Assembly (NCBI GenBank): GCA_021234155.1
Contig: JAJEKV010000027.1
Location: forward strand, 1,081,109-1,145,108
DNA from: Isoetes taiwanensis
Taxonomy: Eukaryota > Streptophyta > Lycopodiopsida > Isoetales > Isoetaceae
DNA: 64,000 nucleotides
Reading direction: 5' to 3'
The notes under the pieces were generated by a model. That model did no database searches. It worked only from the letters and a program-made list of their open reading frames with translations, and was not told the origin of the DNA. Below are positions 1 through 11,720 of the stretch, one piece after another. The position numbers were made by a program, and so were the translations under genes. Positions within the stretch are counted from its first letter, which is position 1; each line of letters opens with the position of its first letter.

Positions 1-298
1 GCATGTTATTTGCAAAGATGTCACATTGTAGGTAAGAGTGTTAACTTATATGCATTGTCTAAGTGCTATTAGTATGGTTGTCATATTGCAAAAACTAGGG
101 CAAATGCATTTATGCGTTACAAAAATATCACTATTGTTGACTATGGTAAATAAAATAACGTGTGTTGAAGGGCCAGTCAATTTTGAAAACTAAAGGTCAA
201 AACCATAATGTGGCCGAAATCACAAACAGTATCTTTATAACCTAAGATTTCTGAAGGCTATTTTGGTATTTGTATCAGAATAGTATAATTTGACCGTG
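1..298. other. AT-rich intergenic sequence
   Basis: No open reading frame of note, no RNA gene and no clear repeat structure is visible. The stretch is AT-rich and ends at the left inverted arm of the small element that follows. Confidence 0.5.
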
Positions 299-689
299 GG
301 GTGTAAATTTGATAGTGGTACCCCAAAATGCGCGAAAGCACCAAGCACCTAAAGCACCTAAATTGATCAAAGGAATTGCAATTCTAATTTGTTATTTGCA
401 ATAGAAATGAACTAGTTTATTCGCATTGAAGAATGATAGCAATAATCGATACAAATTCCCGCCATCCAAGAAATCTAGCCATCCAATTAGAATCAACTAA
501 GAAATCAATCTGTTACCAAAGAATCAATCCATGTCATCGATCCCTTTCTCCTCGGAAGAGGATTGCTATTTCTGGAATAACAACCTCAAAATTCGTTACT
601 CTAAATTTTGATCAAGGAATAAGCACCTAAAGCATTTAAAGCAAGTGTCCGGACAGTGCTTTTGGAGTACCACTATCAAATTTACACCC
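299..689. mobile_element. MITE-like element with 30-bp terminal inverted repeats
   Basis: The 30 bases at 299-328, beginning GGGTGTAAATTTGATAGTGG, recur inverted at 660-689 with a single mismatch (TACCCC versus TACTCC). The 391-bp interval has no coding capacity, which fits a non-autonomous DNA transposon. The GGG-TAAATT-TGG pattern recalls ends seen on plant Mutator-like elements, but no 8-11-bp target duplication is visible in the flanks, so the superfamily is open. Inside, the word AAGCACCTAAAGCA occurs near both arms. Confidence 0.7.
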
Positions 690-2690
690 ACGTGGCACCA
701 CGGATTCCAAATATGAGGCATCTAGGGTTTTGGGCGTTTTTCTATTATCGGCATGGTATTCTTGTAGTCGGCGTGACAGCGGGCATTGGAAAGGCGGCGA
801 GTCTGCCGGGACATCGTAGCCAGTGCATGTTGACCATAGTGATATCTTCAGTTATAGCTTTCGGTGTTCTGCTATATATTTTCGATTTTGGGAAGCTTGT
901 GGTGTTGGCATACCATAGCAGGATCGACAACCACAGGGCTCTATCTGCTTCTGAGGTTTCTTTTGTTTCTTGTTTAGGGTATGTTCTTTGTTTGATCTAT
1001 TGCCGGTGTTGCTCGGGTCTTTTGGTGAAACACGAAACACGAAGGTTTAATCCCCCTTTTTTGAAGTCAAGGTTCAATGCCTCTGAGCTGTGAATAGAGG
1101 CAAGAAATAGAAGTGGTGTTATCGGTTTTTCTCCTTTTTTTTGTGCATATATTGTATCTTCTGGTAAAACACAAATGTTCAATTCCTCTAAGATGTGAAT
1201 AGAAGCAAGAAATAGAGGCAGTGAAGGTTTGATGCGAATACAGGCAAGAAATGGTTGTCGTTGACAATTAACATTGAAATGGTTTTTTAGATGCGTCCTT
1301 CCAAATCGGGTCAAGATGCAGGGGACGGCCCAGAAAGCCCCATATGGGATATTCCCCACGAAATTCCATAATGCAATGGTTAAATACACCCCAAACAAAT
1401 GTCCCTCAATTTAAATATCTATTCTAAACAAATGTTCCCTCAATTTAAATATTCACTTGTGAGAAGGTATCATATTGAATTATTGAATGGCTGAGATGAA
1501 CAGAGATGAGCGGCCGAGATGTCGATCTCCGCCTTGCCATCCTATTGATCCTATTGGTGGCCAGTTTCTATTTGTTTCTCCGCCTTCTTCCCCCGGCCTT
1601 TGCCCAAATCTTGGATCGGATCGAGTGATTGTTTAGGCATTTTTTTAAGTCTTTAGATCAGATTGAGCTGCTCAAATCGAGTGCTTGTTTAGGCCTTACG
1701 GTTAGATTCGAGCTCTGGTAGAATGGGCGCTAGGAGAAAAGTCTGGAGCTTTAGGCGTCTGAAGGCTCTGATCAAATCCGTCCTCTTTTGTCCACTCCTT
1801 TTTTACCGGCTCTTCCTCTGCTATCATCGATTAGCTTTTCTGTTAATGCTTCAAAGGCCGGAATCTGTTTTAAAACAGGGGAAGAAGGTTTCGTTGTGGT
1901 GAAATAGGTCGTGACTCCTGTCATCATCTAAGTAATTCTCTACTTACACGCCGGAACTTCGGCGTTGCTTAAATTCGAGCATCTCGGGTCTTCTCCGATT
2001 CAAAATTTCCCCGGTTGTGAATACGCTCTATTTTACGGGTATGTTATGCATTGTTTTCAACCGGCGTTGTCTTTTTGGTCATCAATTCACCTTGTTCTTC
2101 CAGGATTAATACTGTTGTCACGCACAAATTCATCTCATTCTGTTCTTGGGTCCATTCTAGTCGGTCGAGGGATTTAAGTTTCCTTTGCAGGATTTAGCTT
2201 GCACCCCTCTGTTAAATTGGTGAAGGATTTGGCTTTATGCTCCCTTAGAGTCCCTTGCACGCTCTGCCAAAATTGATTTCGGCTTTTTGTTTTTTCTGAT
2301 TGTTCTTTTTATCCTTCCTCGGGCTCACCGCTTTCAATGGCCGCCAATGTCGACTTTGTATGAAGGTAGGAGGTCATCTTCCAAACCCTTTTTTTTTTCT
2401 TAAAAAGACTCTTTCAAACTAATTTGTGGTGGACTGCAGACTGTGATCACCGGAGGCTCTACCTTAAAAGCGGATACTCTGCTTGATGTTTTCATAGTTC
2501 TTGGCAATTGTTTAGAATGATTGTATTTCTAAATTTGTTTCACAGATTAATGGCAGCAAGTAAGTTTTGCTGAAAATATCTTTGTTGAAAATATCTTTGT
2601 TCTGATTGTGAATTGTAACTGCAATCTTGAAAAATAAAGGTATATATTTTCCAATGGTTTCTAGATCTTAAATTGAAAACCTTGTCTTTG
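690..2690. other. Intergenic stretch without a supportable gene
   Basis: Several short ORFs occur but none has a recognisable domain. One 145-codon plus-strand frame (656-1093) starts inside the MITE arm, is hydrophobic and is probably a chance frame. A 26-bp direct duplication lies at 1393-1418 and 1426-1452 (AAACAAATGT-CCCTCAATTT). The 1480-2500 part has pyrimidine-rich tracts and possible splice-site words resembling a plant 5' UTR, but no downstream coding exon could be joined to it. Confidence 0.4.
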
Positions 2691-3520
2691 TTTTAGAAAA
2701 ACAAACAAAAATAACACTTGCATATTTTTCAATTCAAAACCATGTTTTTTTTTTCACAAAAACAATATACAACCACATGTTGATTTTATATAAACCTATA
2801 TATCGAAATTCTTCTTCATGAGAAAAAGAATACTTGAAAACAACAGGTATTTTTTAAAAACCACATATCATTAATCTAAGAAAACAACACTTAGAAACAA
2901 CGTAGGTAAAAAAAACATATCATTTTTTTAAAAAAGCACCTGTCATTTTGTTAAGAAAACAACACTTAGAAACAACAGAGTTAGAAAAAACCACATTCTT
3001 CTTAAAAAACACATATCATTTTATTTAAGAAGACAACACTTAGAAACAACAGAGTTTACAAAAAACCACATTCTTTCTAGAAAACACATATCACTTTTTT
3101 AAGAAAACAACATTTACAAACAACATAGTTAAAAGAAAAAACAAAGAAACTACGTGTAGTTTCTAGCAAAATCGGACAAAATTCTATACGTAGTTTTTTA
3201 GTGTTTTTTCCATACAAAACAATAGTTAAAAACTACATGTGGACCTTTTAGGTTTTATTAAGAACCACATGTCTATTTTAGAAAAAGCAACACTTGAAAA
3301 CCACATCTACTTCTAAAAAACAACATGTAGATACACGTGTAATTCCTACGTGTAGATAATTTCGACAAAACTCTACGTGTAGACTTTTAACCAAAAAAAC
3401 TACACGTATAAAAGTTTGACTAAAAACTACACGTTGTTTCTAGCAAATCCGGACAAAAAACAACACGTAGTTTTTTGGTGTTGTTTTTTAGCAAAAAAGA
3501 CACTGAAAAACAACATGTGG
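2690..3520. repeat. AT-rich degenerate tandem repeat block
   Basis: From about 2830 to 3125 a unit of roughly 75-90 bp recurs about four times. Its recognisable core is ACATATCATTTT followed by AAGAAAACAACACTTAGAAA. From about 3150 to 3520 the sequence switches to repeated short self-complementary words around CTACGTGTAG and ACTACACGT. No coding sequence is visible. The copies are too diverged for a young satellite. Confidence 0.65.
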
Positions 3521-3739
3521 ACCCAGTTTCGGGGTGGTAGTGCATCCAACATATTGAAACCACTTGGTGAGATTGATCACCTCGCTAAGAAGGAATCAGT
3601 ACTAGGATAATTGTTGACCATGTATAAATCTAGTACCTCCAAAGAATAATCCAACCGAAAGAAAAGAAGTAATCTAACAAGTCCGGCCAACTTGTTACGA
3701 TGGCATCAATTCGATTGGTAGGAATATTCCAAGAGTTTA

Positions 3740-4262
3740 AATAACTAAGAAAGCGGTGCCGAATGGCACCCGAAGCGAAAGTTGGCCATCAACCTGGGTT
3801 CATGCAAGCGAACCCCGAGAAGTCGCCTGCCAACCCTCAACCTGCCGAAGTCGCAGAGGCGGGCTATGGGTGGCCATTTGGCGTGTGGGGTTCGCCAAAG
3901 CCGAACCCCCACCGGGTTACCTCTGCGGGCGTCGGTGAGGCGTCGTTGGTGCACAGCCCACCCTCACCGCAGCCCGCCTTCAGGCGTAATCCCGGTGGCG
4001 TGCATGATGGCGTCGAGGGAGTCGTCGTGGGTGCCCGCCACCCGCCTGGTTCGCCGGTGAATCCTGGGTGGCAGGCTCTGACGAGAACCCATTTATGGCC
4101 GGGTACCTCGGCAGAGTGCACTGGCCACCCTCTAGGGTTCGCCTTCAGCGCATCCAGGTGGCGAGCTGCATATCAGCCCCGGTATGGTCAGCAAGTCGGT
4201 GGCGAGTCGGCACTGGCACCCCTCGTTCGCCCGGGGGCCCCATCGTAATCCAGGGCCGTGCA
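3740..4262. repeat. GC-rich island with GGGTTCGCC/GGCGAACCC words
   Basis: This stretch is much richer in G and C than its flanks and repeatedly contains GGTTCGCC and CGAACCC words in both orientations. Several ORFs overlap on both strands, as expected for GC-rich noncoding DNA, and none has a recognisable domain. The same words recur at 11270-11720, so both belong to one repeat family. The element type is unknown; an LTR or the body of a retroelement is possible. Confidence 0.55.
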
Positions 4263-5100
4263 TCGACCGTTTGGTGGAGGAAATCCAACTTCTTCGGTCT
4301 TTGCTGAATCAACTTTAAGTCTTTGCCAATTCCTAAAAGGAATCTATGAATTTTGAGTGTAGCCTCTCGATATATATTCATACCTTCGTGAGGCTTTGAG
4401 TTTGTATGTGTAGCCGGTGGCGCTCTCGGCGGATTCTGTTCGGCCCGATCTTGAAGCCAATCTCAGCGGCAGCGTCTATCCGCTCAAGTGAGTTTCTATC
4501 GCTTGGTGGGCAATTTTTCTTGTTACGGTCCATATTTTGTTAAAATGTTTTTATTCTAAAAATGGCGGAAATTGCTTGATATTGTCATTTTACAATGGAA
4601 AGAACATTTGCCATTCTTCTTGCCCATCTTGTTACAATGGTCCTTGATTGAAGACCGTTTCATACGTTATTGTCCCTTCTAGTAATGCTCCTCCTCCTCC
4701 TCTTCCTCGGGGACATCTCCGGCCAATCCCCCTCGCTTTCCTCCTCCTCCTCCTCCTCCTCTTCCCCCCTACTCCTCCCGCTCCTTTCGGGCGTTGCAAC
4801 GATGAGTGAAAGGAGCTTGATTGCTTTAGCGTCGGCGTTCCTGCGAGAAACGGCTGGTAGAAAATGGCTCCAGGCCAAATAAGGATGAAACAATGTTGGA
4901 TGTGGGATAATGATGCAAGTCGTTGCATCAATTGTCAAGTCCTCGAGAATGGACAAAACAATGTATAATATTTTTATGAATGGGAAACAAGTAGTATAAT
5001 GTGTTGCTTTATAATTCATATTTGTGTTTTTTGTGAAGACCCCAATGTATCTATAGCTTTGTACTCGGGCTTGTGTTCATGTTATTTGTACCTCGAGATA
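4263..5100. other. Intergenic, with (CTC)n microsatellite
   Basis: An imperfect CTC/TCC trinucleotide run lies at about 4686-4770. The short serine-rich or arginine/glutamate-rich frames across it are by-products of the microsatellite. Nothing else is recognised. Confidence 0.55.
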
Positions 5101-7620
5101 TCTATCGAGATCATTCGGTGCTAGAGCAGGCGTTGATTGCTATAGCGAGGAGAATGGCATTTGAGGTAGTCAATGACTCGGTCGGTGAGATGTCGGATGA
5201 AATGATAGTGAGTATGACCTTTCGACAACGAGGATGACACAATGTTGGAGGAGGACACGGGGATAATGTAGATGCCAGGTGGAACCCTTTGGTCAGGTTG
5301 CTCGAAGTTACTCCGACCAAAAATTCCCAAGAACTGCTTGTACATGAAGTGGCGGTGTCTACCGGACCCAGTTCAATGGTTCGTGTTGCCCCGGTGGTTA
5401 TGCCCTCAACGCAGTGCCGTGTATGGGTTGATGAGGCTGTGCCTCTGAAGGAACACTATGTTCCCCACCGGGCCGAAATAAGTCGCCGGGATCCTCTTGC
5501 CCCGGTCTCGGCAGAGCGGGGAGGCCACCCATCGAGCACCATGTCGTTGACAAACCCGATGGGCTGCATATTGTGAGGAGTTTGCGATGACGATGACTCC
5601 AACGGCTGGTTGTACCGTGGCGTAGCAACCATGGGGCCTCATAAGTTAGTCCCTTTACGTGGAGTTTTGGAGCGGTTGGTTGCCATGGGCCCCACTTGAA
5701 TGAAGCACCATCGGTCCCCCTCGCCACGTTTGAAAAGATTTCCGGAGGAATGGGGAAATTGGTGCGGCGCCATGGCATCCACGAGAATACATAGCGCATG
5801 CATGGAAGTGTGCTGCGATGCAAAAGTGGTCGCACCATGAAGGGCGACTTAACTTCTGGCGGAGGACTCGTGGACCTCCTCGAGCAAAAGGGTGATTGAG
5901 CTTCAAACCACTCATCGCGGTCGTTTGGTCCATGGACATCAACGTGTCCCGGGCCCGGCGGCAGGAGATTGTGGATGACTATGCTCGCCGCGATGGGGCA
6001 ACCACGCCAGGAGAGGGACCCGGGGGATAGGCAAATCAGGCGGTCCGCGAGAGGTTGCTTGTTTCGCTTGGCGGGGCGGTGAAAGATAATGAAATGGTGC
6101 TTGCGGATATCGTTAGCACGAACACAGCAGCCATGATCCTTTCACTGTCACGGAAGATTGGTCCATGCAGGTGCATCACGAACTCCTGCGGTATGCACTA
6201 GAGCTTAGAAGTATTGGAATGACCCGTGCTGCGTGGGACATCGCAAAAAACGCGGGGACCACAAATACGTCTGACGGTGAGAAGGTTAGAGAGAGTCACA
6301 TACAGCTTCCGCGATGGCGGGGAGGATGTGTGAGCGAATTGGCCCTACTGCGAAGGAGAATACTCGGTAAGCTCGCGATAAATCTTTTACTATGGAACGG
6401 TGGCGTTGTTGTAGATTTATGAGAATGCTTAGTTATTGCTGCGAATAGTAATGAATTTGGAAGTAAATATTTTATCATTTTATGCATAATCGTGGCGGGG
6501 AGTTTGGAGTGCGGTTGGGAAAGCCTGGCGAGGCGGGATTGGCGATTGGAAAGCCTCAGGGAAGGTGATTTTTCACCAGACCTTGGAATCCCATCTTTGC
6601 CGAGCCCGTTGGACCGACCATGGATCCTAGTCATCAAGATGGCCGAGGATGTTGGAAATTTCTTTGTGAGATGGGAGGCTGGCGGTGGTTGGGCCATGGA
6701 TTCAACCTTATACGTACAAATCTGTGGAAGTTTCCCAATGCAGGAGGGCGGTTGTGCCGATTTGCTTGGGGGGTGTGGGGTACCCAGTGTTTACATGCTA
6801 TGCGGCGTGGGGGGCCGACGAGGGGCACCAGCGACATGCCCGAAGATGGCCTTCACGCGCCTTGTCTTGGCGAATGGGCACAATCGGACCGAGGTCAATC
6901 ACCATTGACATGGGCGGTTTGTGAGGGCGGGCTATCAGGGGTTGTGTGGGAAGAGCGAACATTGTTTGGGAAGATGGCGGCGGGTATCTTGACCCGTGCA
7001 TTGATTGTATCAACACATTGGTAACAATAGCCACCGGTTTTGCAAAAGGTTGCGGGCAATGTTCTTGCATGTTGGTTCCATGCGGCGTCTTGTGCAAAAA
7101 TATCTGTTCCGCCTGGCGGGGAGATGCTAAGGAAAGGCGTTGGCCTTGCGGTTTGTCGAAGTTGATGACGAGCCAAATGCCAGCGCCTACAATGCCGGTG
7201 GCACAATTTCAGCTTCTCTATGGACAAAACCACATCATCAAAGGGTACTTGAATCTGGATTTGGTTGAATGGGGCGGCGTGGGATGGTAAATGGCGAGAA
7301 CACTGGCGGTACATTCAACCATGCCAAGCGTCGACACAACAAACTACGTGGAGTCCTGCTGGAAAGTTTTGAAGACTCAAACCTTGCGGTGCAAAGTCAA
7401 TATAAGGATGTACACACTAGTGTCTCATCTCATTGGTTTCAGGGCGGGACGATGCGGTACTCGGGTTTTGAAGAAAGATGGAGGCACAATAATCTAACTT
7501 TCGGTGGCGTAAAGAAAGATGGAGTTTCAAGTAGCAGCTCATACAAAGGGTGTGGTGCTCACTCCTCGTGTGTTGGCAGCGTAACCTCTCTTTTTCCGGT
7601 TGGAAGAGTTTGGGCGCTAT
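5100..7620 (+). pseudogene. Decayed transposon body, MULE-like segment near 7291-7497
   Basis: Most of this GC-rich stretch consists of short interrupted frames. The best segment lies on the plus strand at 7291-7497, where the translation contains TTNYVESCWKVLK followed by a basic stretch. This resembles the (T)NNxVESxxKxLK region near the C-terminal end of Mutator-like/SWIM-type transposases, in which a conserved Glu sits in the NxxES word. An earlier coherent but unidentified reading lies at about 5120-5230. There is no intact ORF, no zinc knuckle and no recognised terminal repeat. Assignment rests on one short motif and is tentative. Confidence 0.3.
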
Positions 7621-10600
7621 AGCATATGAGGATGCGATATTCGCGGCGCCCATGCCCTCATCGCTGTGTGCAAACATCTCATAGCGGAGAACTATTTCCT
7701 TGCGGCCACCCGCATTGTACAATGAGCTATTTCCCAACCGACAATTCATTTCGCCCATGCCTCGCGACGCCGCGCACCAATGAGCGGCGTCGATGTCCTC
7801 ATGCGCTGCTACAACAATGGGATCGTTGCTCATGGCGAGCGTCGGTAGTGCAAGCCACTATGCAAGATGCTCATGCTCTTGACCCGGGGAGATGTGCGTG
7901 AAATTATATCCAAGGTTGCGGCGAATCGATTCTATAGAGGCGCCCGGCCCAGCCCCGGTTCCGCGTCTTTCATGGCGATTCACGATAAGGCAAAAGAACA
8001 TGCCAGCCCAGTGGAGTCCGAGATAGGCGTGCAAAGGCGACCATGGCGAGGGACCAACCACCGACCTCGGCGCCGCGAATGAGAGGCCACCTGACAAAAG
8101 TGATATGCCATCACTCATAGCATTGTCACATAAATAATGTCGCATATAATGTTACATACATGATTACATGATTACGGAGAAAGCTTCTAGCTAGATAGAT
8201 CCCCAAGCGGCACTAACAAAGGAGTCTCGAAATTTGGTACCGGTCACCTACAATAAAGCGGCCCAATTACTACGGGCCACTCCTCCTAACGGTCGCCGTC
8301 GCCCGGAGTGTACCAACCCGACTTATCGGTATAACGATGTCAGGCGGGTTTGCCTGCGTCCGCGCGAGGTGGCGCATGATGAAACCAATGTGCATGCCAC
8401 GAGGGTATTGTTGTCGACTGCGGCGGGCACAATGCAGGCCGCTTTGTTTGCGTGACACCCCATCGGATGTAACCGTTGGTTTTATTAAATTTCGAAGACC
8501 AGCGGTCGCTACCGTACAAAAGAGAGTCTGGTCGGATCACTAGTGGCGGGCCGCGATTGGGAAAAGCGGGGGACTAGAAACACTCCGCAATGGCGGTGGG
8601 ATTGATCGTACTCACGAAACCCGGTACGTGAAGGCATGTTGTGAGTACCACCAGCCCGCGTGATGCGTCATCTCAGGGCCTAAGGCGAGTCGCGCCGCGT
8701 CGGCGGATCGTATAGAAACAACAAGCATCAATGACCATCGCCACACGCATAAAGATGTATGACTTCGCTTCCCTTAAGTCAGGAGGATTGCCTGGGGAAT
8801 TGAAAGTAAAGCAAAGAAAGTACTTACCTGCAATGACGATGGGCGGAGAGTACCGGGCGTAGTGCACCGCGGTCGGGATGCTTATCGGAAGAAGGTGGGA
8901 GACGCGCACTCACCGGGGAGGGGCGTTTCACGACACCGAATGAACATAGTCGTGATGATAACGGGGGTCTATCATCAACGACTCCACGGCCTTCGGCCTC
9001 TCAAGCATCTGCCGCTTAACCGCTACATATAAGCACCGCCAAATATCATTTTTGTCGATCCATACAAACTAAACATAAACCCGAGCCGCATTACCTCATC
9101 AACGCTCCGAATGTGCCCCTCCTCCCACTTGTCCATCGGATGCGCCTCGAGGAGATGGGATGTTAGGCATGCGCCGCATCTTTGGCGGCGCCCTCTTGCA
9201 ATATCCAAGTCGCCCGCACCATCGGCGCTACGCCCAACCATGGCAAGGTGTTCCGATTGATCGCGCTGGCGGAAGTAAAAAGTCGCGTGAACACCTAACC
9301 TCTTCCGGAAAAGAATTTGAAGATGTAACCTAGCGGGATGCGTAAGTGCTCACGGGAGGCTGTTGCCCGGCAGATCTGTGGTGAGACCATCCTCGAATGG
9401 GTACACACACCCGGGGGTAGCTCGGATGGTGTGCTGTCCGAACTCTCAGTGGTACATGAAAAAACCGGCGTGCTCGGTCTCTTATCCATACCTCTGCTCC
9501 CTCGACATTGCGTCGGCCGAGGAAATGGGAAGTCAATGTGTGTGCCATGCGTGCACGCCGCGCCAGCGGAGTCCTCATGATATCATCGAGGGACTTTGGC
9601 GACCCGGCGGGTCAGCCACAATCACCTTGTGATGCGCCCTATGGAAGGAGGGGTGGCCATATGCGGAATCGACCCGGCGGGGGCGTGTCTCATGTTGGGG
9701 GCTGGATCGGCGTGGTCCCCTACCTCATTTGGAACTCTTTCCATGCATGCAAGCCACTCACCTCAGGGCAATGGAGGATCCGGTTGGAGTGGATGATTTT
9801 CGGTGGCAAAGATATTTCGGCCCTCGTAACTTTTTGAGAGACTCCCGTGGTATCACGTGGGCTCAGCTAGCAACTCCTCCTACGTGGGAAAATATTGCCG
9901 ATCCTGCATTGCAATGGCCCGGTCATTGAGCATAGCATGTGCGGTCGGTCTTCTGCCCGAGCGCCACGTGCCACTAGCTCTTACTCTAATCGACCTTCAT
10001 GATAGGGCTGCATCCTCCACGGCGCTCCGCTTTGGCGTGTCTTTGGCCTCATAAAACATGGCGTCCGGCCCCTCGGGGAAGGCATCTAGGGCACCTCGAG
10101 GGGTAGGACATCTTTGTGGCGCGCATCGTTGTTGCTCCTTGTCTCTCGCCTCTATGTCTACGCCCGCGGCCTCCATCATCACGTGCGGCTTTGCGGGGGA
10201 TCTTTCTCGGCGTTTTGCAGCCCTCTCCGCTCGGACACCACTCTCTCACGCAGTCAGCGGGGGTTGCACCCTTGGCCGGAATGTAAATGCGTGGGCCACC
10301 ATTGATGCGCATGGTGGCTCGATGAAACCCCAAGCTCCATCGGGTCAATCCAGGAATCGAGGAGTCGGCGGCGACTTCTATCCACAAAGTGTGTACACCA
10401 GTCTTTGTGCAAATCCACCGTGGAGCAGCGGTGTGGGCCCGGCCGCTCTCAGCCGAGGCGTGACCACTGCGCACGGGCACCAAATGCCATGGTATTCCCT
10501 GTCACAAAACAAATACGGTTAACAAGCACACAAAACATACCTAGCGGGATAAAGGCGATTGCGGTTGGGTACCATTCAACAATGCCCGATCGTCGTCCGG

Positions 10601-10740
10601 GGACATCAGCCGCTCTGGAGGCCAAATGGCAAAGGGGCGCTCATCCATGCCGGCATTTGGGGGCGCCTCACCGGCTGAGACATGGTCTTTGGCGGATAAA
10701 TGTAGATTGCTCTGAAATAGATATCAAATTCGGGTGATTA
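7620..10740. other. GC-rich unclassified transposon-like debris
   Basis: Numerous overlapping ORFs of 60-150 codons occur on both strands, the normal noise of GC-rich DNA. None contains a recognised domain. Base composition matches the preceding MULE-like stretch and differs from the AT-rich flanks, so it is probably the remainder of the same or a nested mobile element. No terminal repeats were found by eye. Confidence 0.35.
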
Positions 10741-10755
10741 TGAGTCAGGACGAAG

Positions 10756-10866
10756 AGAAGCTTTAAGAAAAAAGGAGAAGCTTCAACAAATAAAAAGAAG
10801 CTTCAACAAATAAAAATAAGTTCGAGCGTTGACAAATAAAAATAAGCTTCAACAAATATAAATAAG
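10756..10866. repeat. Short tandem repeat, about 22-bp unit
   Basis: About four to five imperfect copies of a unit reading AAGCTTCAACAAATAAAAA are arranged head to tail. One copy is altered to AAGTTCGAGCGTTGACAAAT. Noncoding. Confidence 0.7.
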
Positions 10867-11270
10867 CGCCCACTTAAGGAAACAAACTTTATTATGATGG
10901 GCAACTCTCACCAAGCTAGAATAGCAATAGGGATGGCAATAGGGAACCTAGATGCACTTGTACGAGCACACTTATAATTTTGTCAATGGAGCTCAAAACA
11001 AGACTCAAAAAATCGCTCAATGCAACTCAAAATCGTTCCAAACAAAGAAAAAAGGAAGGCGGAAATACTTGTTTTAACGGGCTAAGGAGCCACGTTCTCC
11101 AATCCGATCAACAAAGGAGCCAACAAAGTGGCCCGTTCAATCGATCAACTTTGGAGTTGCTTACGGAGCTTCTTCTTGCCCGGGGCTTCGTTCTCTGACT
11201 TTGCCAAAGGGGCGTCCAGAGCGGCGCAAAAAATTCTCTAGAAAAATTTTGCTTCCATTGTTATAATCCT
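10867..11270. other. Intergenic spacer
   Basis: AT-rich sequence joining the short tandem repeat to the second GC-rich island. Nothing identifiable. Confidence 0.4.
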
Positions 11271-11720
11271 GCGGGGCCGCGATTCCATGGGCCCGATGCT
11301 CACTCCACGAAACCGGGGTGACGGCCGGCAACTGACGTCCGCCCCTGCCACCCCAGCCCGTGACGGCAGAGATTCCAGGGGTTCGGGTTAAGCGAACCCG
11401 GGTAGCATCTCCCCACCCACTGGCGCCCGTACCCTGCGGCCCCGGCGCCGTCTTGCCAGCGGGGGTTCGCCCGGCCGAACTCCCAGGCCGGTGATCCGCC
11501 AGAACCGGGCCCGTGGCCGCCAAGCCCTCTCCGTACTGCCAAAGCAACTAACCCGGGTAGCGGGTTCGCCCAGCGAACCGGTAGGGAGACACGCCGATCC
11601 GCCAAGGCCCGACGCGCCCGCCCATCGCGGACCCTCGCGAACCAAGTGGGTTCGCCCAAGGATTTTTAGGGTTCGCCCGGCGAACCCACTTGTTGCGAAC
11701 TTGGACCGGGAGCCAATAAA
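11270..11720. repeat. Second GC-rich island with GGGTTCGCCCGGCGAACCC palindromes
   Basis: The clearest example lies near 11670-11690, where GGGTTCGCCC is followed directly by GGCGAACCC. At least four further imperfect versions occur between 11385 and 11660. Overlapping ORFs are present on both strands but have no domains. Same family as 3740-4262. Confidence 0.6.

Noticed and set aside
656-1093. 145-codon plus-strand ORF with hydrophobic stretches as a membrane protein gene
   Set aside because: It begins inside the MITE inverted arm, has no domain, and overlaps equally long antisense frames.
3763-4248. 161-codon proline-rich ORF in the first GC island
   Set aside because: Open on several frames of both strands as expected from GC-rich repeat DNA; words match the palindromic repeat rather than a protein family.
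4632-5019. Arg/Glu-rich minus-strand ORFs
   Set aside because: Produced by translation of the CTC/TCC microsatellite.
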